This document shows, piece by piece, positions 58,827 through 64,000 of a stretch of 64,000 bases of DNA. The stretch is from an uncultured SAR86 cluster bacterium (GTDB lineage Bacteria; Pseudomonadota; Gammaproteobacteria; Magnimaribacterales; TMED112). Every line of letters starts with the position of its first letter. The first letter of the stretch is position 1. The notes beneath the pieces are model-generated. The model made no database searches, had not been told where the DNA came from, and was given only the letters and a program-made list of their open reading frames with translations. The translations under genes and the position numbers were made by a program. The DNA is taken from positions 380,077 through 444,076 of the forward strand of contig CACATF010000001.1 of the NCBI GenBank assembly GCA_902535365.1, read 5' to 3'.

Positions 58827-59768
58827 ATGTTTATAAAAAAATTAGCTTCTTATTTGGCAATTATACTTTCTTTTACATCTGTGAGTTTTAATTCTCATGC
58901 TCAAGAAACAGATAATTTCCTTTTGCTTTATGAAAGCTATAACAAGCTTAACAAAATTGAAGAGATCATAGAAAACTCAGAAACAAAAATATTAACAAAA
59001 TATGGTGTAAATCAAGAGTACTTTGCCAGCAATGATCTAATACTTGAACCATCAATGCATTTTATCGGTTATCAAGTGAAACGTTTCAATGATCAAAGAC
59101 TAATTGAGCTTAAATTTAGCAAAGTATCGATTGAGAAATTTTTTCAAGATCAGTCCGTTCCTTATTTGGCTTTTGAGGGGAAAACGAAAGTTTACATTGG
59201 CGTAAATGACTCATTTTTTCAAAATTCAAATTTATTTATTATTGAAGACTCTGATTTTCAAAATGAATTGATAAATTCAAAACTGATATCAGAGTTAAAT
59301 CAAAATATTTCAATAGAGTTTGACTTCATAAATAAATTCCCGTCCACCTCCTATGAAAAAGATGATTTACTCACAGAACTATCAAGCATGTCGCAAGGGG
59401 ACTGGACTCTAATGCTTATTGATAGGTTTGATCTTGCAAACTGGAGTATTAATTTCCCCAAAAGTTCAAAAATATTTATACAAAAGGGTTTTGAATTCCA
59501 AAATCTATTGCTTGATGAGGTTTTAGCGGAAGTTAAGAAAACAAATATTGCATCAGAAAAAAACTACTTTACAGTTGCTTTTGATTTGGGCATGTCAGAG
59601 GATGACTTTGCTGATCTCATAGACCTATTTTCGCAAAGCACAGATATTTTACATTTTAGGGTTAAGCAAATAGAAAATTCATACATTACTTTTGAGTATG
59701 AGACCTACCTAGATGAGGAAAAGGCCTATAACTTTATGCTTAGATCTGGAGCTATTGAAACTAAATGA
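58827..59768 (+). CDS. DUF2066-like secreted protein
   Basis: Signal peptide; located between purM (divergent) and hda as in many gammaproteobacteria. Confidence 0.6.
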   Translation: MFIKKLASYLAIILSFTSVSFNSHAQETDNFLLLYESYNKLNKIEEIIENSETKILTKYGVNQEYFASNDLILEPSMHFIGYQVKRFNDQRLIELKFSKVSIEKFFQDQSVPYLAFEGKTKVYIGVNDSFFQNSNLFIIEDSDFQNELINSKLISELNQNISIEFDFINKFPSTSYEKDDLLTELSSMSQGDWTLMLIDRFDLANWSINFPKSSKIFIQKGFEFQNLLLDEVLAEVKKTNIASEKNYFTVAFDLGMSEDDFADLIDLFSQSTDILHFRVKQIENSYITFEYETYLDEEKAYNFMLRSGAIETK

Positions 59769-60469
59769 AAAACATAACCAGCAAAAAACAATTATTTCTT
59801 GATTTTGGTAGAGATTATGATGCTAGTTTAAGCAATTTCTTCTTTTCCAAAGCAAATGAAATTATTAAGAATGAAATTCATTTATTAATGCAGAGCAATG
59901 ATAAAAGCGACCTTTTTATTTATGGAGAGAGCGCAGCTGGTAAAACATTTCTGCTCAATTCAATTCTTAATGATGCTCCTGATAGTTCTCAAACCATTTA
60001 CATTGATCTATCAAAACTAAATGAGGAGAAAGATTATTTTTCAGATTTTGAAAATTTTGATTTAATCTGCCTTGATAACTTAGATTCTCTTAATCAAGAC
60101 TTAGAAATACAAATATTTAACCTCATTAATGTATCCAAAGCTTCTGGCACTTCACTTATATTTGCCTCAGGCGTACCTGTTAGTGAGCTTCAGGTTTTCC
60201 CAGATCTTTACTCTAGACTTAAAGAAATAAACTTCTTTACATTAAAAAGTCTTGATGGAGATGAAACTCTTGATTGCTTAAATTTTTTGGCTCCAAAGCT
60301 CGATTTGCATATCCATGCAGATGCGCTTGAATTAATCGCTAAGAAGATCAAAAGAGATTTTTTATCTATTAAGCAGGCTCTCATTGATTTTGATAAGTAC
60401 CTTTACTCAGAAAAAAAACAGCCGACAAAAATGTCGGCCGCTTCATTTTTAAAAATATATTTCGACTAA
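59765..60469 (+). CDS. hda: DnaA regulatory inactivator Hda
   Basis: DnaA-like AAA+ domain 'DLFIYGESAAGKTFLLNSIL', 'FDLICLDNLDSL', sensor II-like C-terminus. Confidence 0.83.
   Translation: MKNITSKKQLFLDFGRDYDASLSNFFFSKANEIIKNEIHLLMQSNDKSDLFIYGESAAGKTFLLNSILNDAPDSSQTIYIDLSKLNEEKDYFSDFENFDLICLDNLDSLNQDLEIQIFNLINVSKASGTSLIFASGVPVSELQVFPDLYSRLKEINFFTLKSLDGDETLDCLNFLAPKLDLHIHADALELIAKKIKRDFLSIKQALIDFDKYLYSEKKQPTKMSAASFLKIYFD
60410..60438 (-). terminator. Intrinsic terminator for the minus-strand sppA gene, embedded in the hda 3' coding end
   Basis: On the minus strand: GCCGACA-tttt-TGTCGGC followed by TGTTTTTTTTC. Confidence 0.7.
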
Positions 60470-62319
60470 TCTATAGCTTCACACTCAAGACAGTAAATTC
60501 TTATGTTGTCATACATATTTCTACTGTTTAGATCGAAGCCTACTTCTTTTTCAAAGAAATTCTTAATCAAGCCTGGCAATTCGAATGGATTTACAGGTGC
60601 TGGAGCAGGCGGAATGACATGTTCAACTTTAAAGTCTTCCAGCTCAGCAATAGATGCTGCATAGTCAATCGCATCATGTAAGGTGCCTAATTCATCCACC
60701 AATCCAATTTCTAGAGCCATTTCTCCTGAATAAACTCTACCTTTAGCTATCTCTCTAACAGTCTCAATAGGCAACCCTCGATCTTCTGCTGTTTGAGTGG
60801 TAAATTGCACATATATACTGTCGGTTGCAGCTTTGAATGCCTCAGAAAATTCCTCTGGCCAATCCATTGCAGTGAAATCAAATGCACCGTATTTGGTGGT
60901 TGAATAACCATCGTAATTTATGCCCATCCAGTCATATATTTTTTCAAAACTAAACATAGTGCTATACACACCAATTGAACCTGTGATTGTGTCTGGTTCT
61001 GCATAGATTTTATCTGCTAGAGATGAGATCCAATAACCACCTGAGGCTGCAAGAGTTCCCATAGAAACAACTACTGGTATGCCTTTCTCTTGGGCTTTTT
61101 CAATTTCCCATCTCATGTAGTCTGAAGCAACAACACTACCACCAGGCGAGTTAACTCTAAGCACAATAGCTTTGGTATCTTCATCTTCATGCGCTTCTTT
61201 TAACATAGCAACAACACCGTCAGAGCCTGCTGTTCCAAAAGTTACATCACCACCCATAATTGTGCCTTCAACAGTCACAACCTTTATTTCATTATCACTG
61301 TTTACTGGCATTTCCTCTTCAAAGCTTGCTAGGTAGTCTCTGTAATAAACAACATTTAGTTTTTCCTCATCATCTTCTGAAGCTCCATACTTTTCTATCA
61401 TTCTTTTATCAAAGTCTTCCTCTTCTTCTTGAAAATCAATCATGCCCCAATCCATAGCAGCATTTCTTGGAGTCGTAGTACCATCGATAATTTCTTGGAT
61501 GGATTCATCAGCAATCCATTGCATATCAACATTTCGATTTTCATATACAAAATTCTTCCATTTTGCCCACAAAGGCTCATAGAAAGCTAGATTAACTTTT
61601 GCTTCCTCACTCATACTATCTCTCAAGAAAGATTCTGGTCCTGTCTTAAAATCACCAGCTGCATAGATACGTGGTGTAATTAAGAATTTTTCAAAGAAAT
61701 TTTTAAGGTATTGCCTTGCACCACCAAAACCCTGGATATCTATAATGCCATACGTTGAAGTTGATATTTCGCTGGCTCCAGAAGCAAGTAAATAATCAGT
61801 TGCAACCATAAAGTCTGATCTCACGACCACTTCCTTACCCGCATCAACAGCTTCTTTAATTTTTTGTGCTATTGGTAAGGCGTAAACAATGCTTACACCC
61901 AAACCTGAAGGATCAAAAATCATAGTAGAAACTCGGTCATCGTTTTTGAAATCCTCAAAAAACTCAAGCATATCTTGATACGGGTAATAGATTGGTGATT
62001 GATTACCTCCGAAACTAAACTCGTCATACCACTCTGCAGCAGGTTCACTTGGTGGCTGGTCTACCACCACACCAGAAGGTTTAAAAACAACAACTTTGCC
62101 AGCAGGATCGACTTTATCAGACCCTTCCCACAGCGGACTTATTAAACTACCAATTACACCTAGCGCTACGAATAAAAATATTCCTGTTGCAAGTGTAAAT
62201 CTCACTCCAATCCAGAAATAATCTCTACCTGTTCTGATGTAATGCCAGACAGTACTAAAAAAATTTCCTAATTTTGAAGCAAAACTATCTTCTTTTTTCT
62301 CAACTTTTTTCTTAGCCAT
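60466..62319 (-). CDS. sppA: Signal peptide peptidase SppA (67K type)
   Basis: 'LRVNSPGGSVVASDYMRWEIEKAQEKGIPVVVSMGTLAASGGYWISSLADKIYAEPDTITGSIGVYS'. Confidence 0.95.
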   Translation of the reverse strand: MAKKKVEKKEDSFASKLGNFFSTVWHYIRTGRDYFWIGVRFTLATGIFLFVALGVIGSLISPLWEGSDKVDPAGKVVVFKPSGVVVDQPPSEPAAEWYDEFSFGGNQSPIYYPYQDMLEFFEDFKNDDRVSTMIFDPSGLGVSIVYALPIAQKIKEAVDAGKEVVVRSDFMVATDYLLASGASEISTSTYGIIDIQGFGGARQYLKNFFEKFLITPRIYAAGDFKTGPESFLRDSMSEEAKVNLAFYEPLWAKWKNFVYENRNVDMQWIADESIQEIIDGTTTPRNAAMDWGMIDFQEEEEDFDKRMIEKYGASEDDEEKLNVVYYRDYLASFEEEMPVNSDNEIKVVTVEGTIMGGDVTFGTAGSDGVVAMLKEAHEDEDTKAIVLRVNSPGGSVVASDYMRWEIEKAQEKGIPVVVSMGTLAASGGYWISSLADKIYAEPDTITGSIGVYSTMFSFEKIYDWMGINYDGYSTTKYGAFDFTAMDWPEEFSEAFKAATDSIYVQFTTQTAEDRGLPIETVREIAKGRVYSGEMALEIGLVDELGTLHDAIDYAASIAELEDFKVEHVIPPAPAPVNPFELPGLIKNFFEKEVGFDLNSRNMYDNIRIYCLECEAID

Positions 62320-62417
62320 ATTTATACCTTTAAAAATAATTTAAAACAGACCTTCAATCTTACCGCATTAATCGCAGAATGTGACTAATTTAAAGACATT
62401 CAGTGGTCTTATTGAGA

Positions 62418-62445
62418 AGAATACACAAGTTTTCGCAAATGTAAA
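62418..62445 (-). promoter_or_regulatory. Predicted sigma70-like promoter of sppA
   Basis: Minus strand TTTACA-N16-TATTCT. Confidence 0.45.
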
Positions 62446-62458
62446 GTAAACTTTACAT
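62439..62458. promoter_or_regulatory. Perfect palindrome matching the TyrR-box consensus TGTAAA-N6-TTTACA
   Basis: ATGTAAAGT-AA-ACTTTACAT, 9-bp arms, covers the predicted sppA -35. Confidence 0.5.
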
Positions 62459-62515
62459 AAAAAATTCCTATAATAATTGCTTATAATTTTAGAGTTTGGC
62501 CATATTTATAATGCT

Positions 62516-62959
62516 ATGAAAAATTACTTGAAAATTCTTTTATTACTAATTCTTGCTGGTTGCAAGCAGGGGGATCTTGAATTTACACAAGGTGGTAAAG
62601 AATTTTCAATTAATTATGACAACGAGATTGTTGTTTTAAATGTTTGGGCTGACTGGTGTCCACCTTGTATAAAAGAGTTTCCTTACTTTAATAAACTGAA
62701 TGAGCTTGAAGGTGTTACTGTTTTAGGATTTCATTTTGATCAGTTTGACCTGATATCTAATGAAGATGTGATGAATTCATTGACCAAATTTGATGTCCAA
62801 TTCAAGAACCTTAAGACAGACCCACGAGAAATATGGGGAATGGATATTCCAGACCATGTTCCTACAACCTACATTATTGAGAATGGAGAAATTACAAAAG
62901 AACTAATAAAGCCCCAAACCTACGAATCTTTGATAGCCGAACTTGGGCTTAGTCAATAA
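62516..62959 (+). CDS. TlpA-like thioredoxin-family lipoprotein
   Basis: 'LLLLILAGCKQG' lipobox, 'NVWADWCPPCIKEFPYFNKL'; ATG at 62516 preferred over track start 62477. Confidence 0.87.
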   Translation: MKNYLKILLLLILAGCKQGDLEFTQGGKEFSINYDNEIVVLNVWADWCPPCIKEFPYFNKLNELEGVTVLGFHFDQFDLISNEDVMNSLTKFDVQFKNLKTDPREIWGMDIPDHVPTTYIIENGEITKELIKPQTYESLIAELGLSQ

Positions 62960-64000
62960 CACGTGATTTAATACTGCCTTTCTGAACTTTTGTCTCAATC
63001 AGCTCACCATCTGTAACAGCATTGGAGTCAGTAATTACATTGCCAGAACTATCAAAAGTAATTGAATAACCTCTATTCAAGATCTGGTTAGGGTTTAGAG
63101 TTTGTAACTTTTCTTTCAGAATCTCAAAATTAGATTTCTTGTTAAAAATAATATTATTTGTTCCATTGAGTAATGACTCTTTTAATTTATTGAGTGAATG
63201 GCTTTCAGAGATTATTCTTGCTGCAGGTGATTCTGCCTGTAATGCTAGGGCGGTAAGTTTAAGAGAGGTTTGCTTCTTGATTAAATTATTTTTCTGACTA
63301 GTAACAAGCCTTTCAAAGATAGAATCAAGTTTGAGATACTGTTCTTCCAATCTTTGCTTTGGTGATCGTAATAAACGTTTAAAAGTTAAGAGTTTCTCTT
63401 TATTCTTGTTGATTACTTGTTTTGTTTCTTTCAGTAATGAATCTTGTAGATACGAGAAATAATCACTTAGTTTGCTTGCACCTTCTGTTACTAATTCAGC
63501 AGCTGCTGTTGGAGTAGCAGCTCGAGTATTTGCTACAAAATCACACAATGTAAAATCTGTTTCATGCCCAACACCACTAATGATCGGGATTGGGTAATCT
63601 GAAATGTAACGACAAAGTGTTTCATCATTAAAGCTCCACAGATCTTCAATCGATCCTCCACCTCGACAAAGTATCACCGAATCAACAGAAGCCTTAGCAT
63701 GATAATCAGTGATCTGTTTAAGCGAACTTAATATGGATTCTGCTGATCCATCACCTTGAACTTTTGAAGGCACAATAATTATCTCCACATGAGGGGCACG
63801 TCGTTGAATTGTTGCCACTACATCTTTGACCGCAGCACCATGTGCAGATGTGACAACTGCAACCCTATTTGAAATTTCAGGGATTTGGTCGGCTAATTTT
63901 TTTTGATAAAGACCTTCTTCGTTCAGCTTATTTTTTAGGAGCTCGTATTTACGCATGAGTTCACCAAAACCAGCCAGCTCCATTTTACTGGCAATCATTT
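62949..64000 (-). CDS. xseA: Exodeoxyribonuclease VII large subunit, partial (N-terminal OB region outside window)
   Basis: 'VAVVTSAHGAAVKDVVATIQRRAPHVEIIIVPSKVQGDGSA', 'VILCRGGGSIEDLWSFNDE', 'PIISGVGHETDFTLCDFVANTRAATPTAAAEL'. Confidence 0.96.
   Translation of the reverse strand, partial: MIASKMELAGFGELMRKYELLKNKLNEEGLYQKKLADQIPEISNRVAVVTSAHGAAVKDVVATIQRRAPHVEIIIVPSKVQGDGSAESILSSLKQITDYHAKASVDSVILCRGGGSIEDLWSFNDETLCRYISDYPIPIISGVGHETDFTLCDFVANTRAATPTAAAELVTEGASKLSDYFSYLQDSLLKETKQVINKNKEKLLTFKRLLRSPKQRLEEQYLKLDSIFERLVTSQKNNLIKKQTSLKLTALALQAESPAARIISESHSLNKLKESLLNGTNNIIFNKKSNFEILKEKLQTLNPNQILNRGYSITFDSSGNVITDSNAVTDGELIETKVQKGSIKSRVID

Noticed and set aside
1-64000. CRISPR arrays, prophage, transposases, toxin-antitoxin or defence islands
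   Set aside because: No direct-repeat arrays, integrase/transposase motifs or known defence domains seen; the HNH gene at 48630 stands alone and resembles common solitary HNH proteins.

Overview
The window is a compact, AT-rich bacterial chromosome segment with about 59 protein genes and 2 tRNAs. Gene order (smc-zipA-ligA; dnaX-recR; purN-purM divergent from a DUF2066-like gene plus hda) points to a gammaproteobacterium, and the small-genome style suggests a marine oligotroph of the SAR86 type; this taxonomic placement is inference. Most content is housekeeping: cytochrome c maturation, SMC/ZipA/LigA, PutA, indolepyruvate ferredoxin oxidoreductase, DnaX/RecR/Dcd, PurM/PurN, Hda, SppA, XseA, BirA, DsbD and Hsp20. 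There is also a catabolic neighbourhood (acyl-CoA dehydrogenase, haloalkane dehalogenase-like hydrolase) and a carbohydrate cassette (large GH94-like enzyme, clan GH-A hydrolase, GPH symporter). No CRISPR array, prophage, IS element or rRNA was seen. The most notable observations are: (1) an SMC protein of only 736 aa with both ATPase halves but no recognisable hinge; (2) an A9 slippery run in dnaX with stops in both alternative frames right at the gamma/tau boundary; (3) a two-hairpin hsp20 5'UTR that occludes the Shine-Dalgarno, a candidate RNA thermometer; (4) the divergent glycan cassette; (5) a perfect TGTAAA-N6-TTTACA palindrome over the predicted sppA promoter; (6) an MFS gene with no canonical start codon; (7) a GMC oxidoreductase between two paralogous YwaF-like membrane proteins. 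No clearly new defence or mobile system was found.
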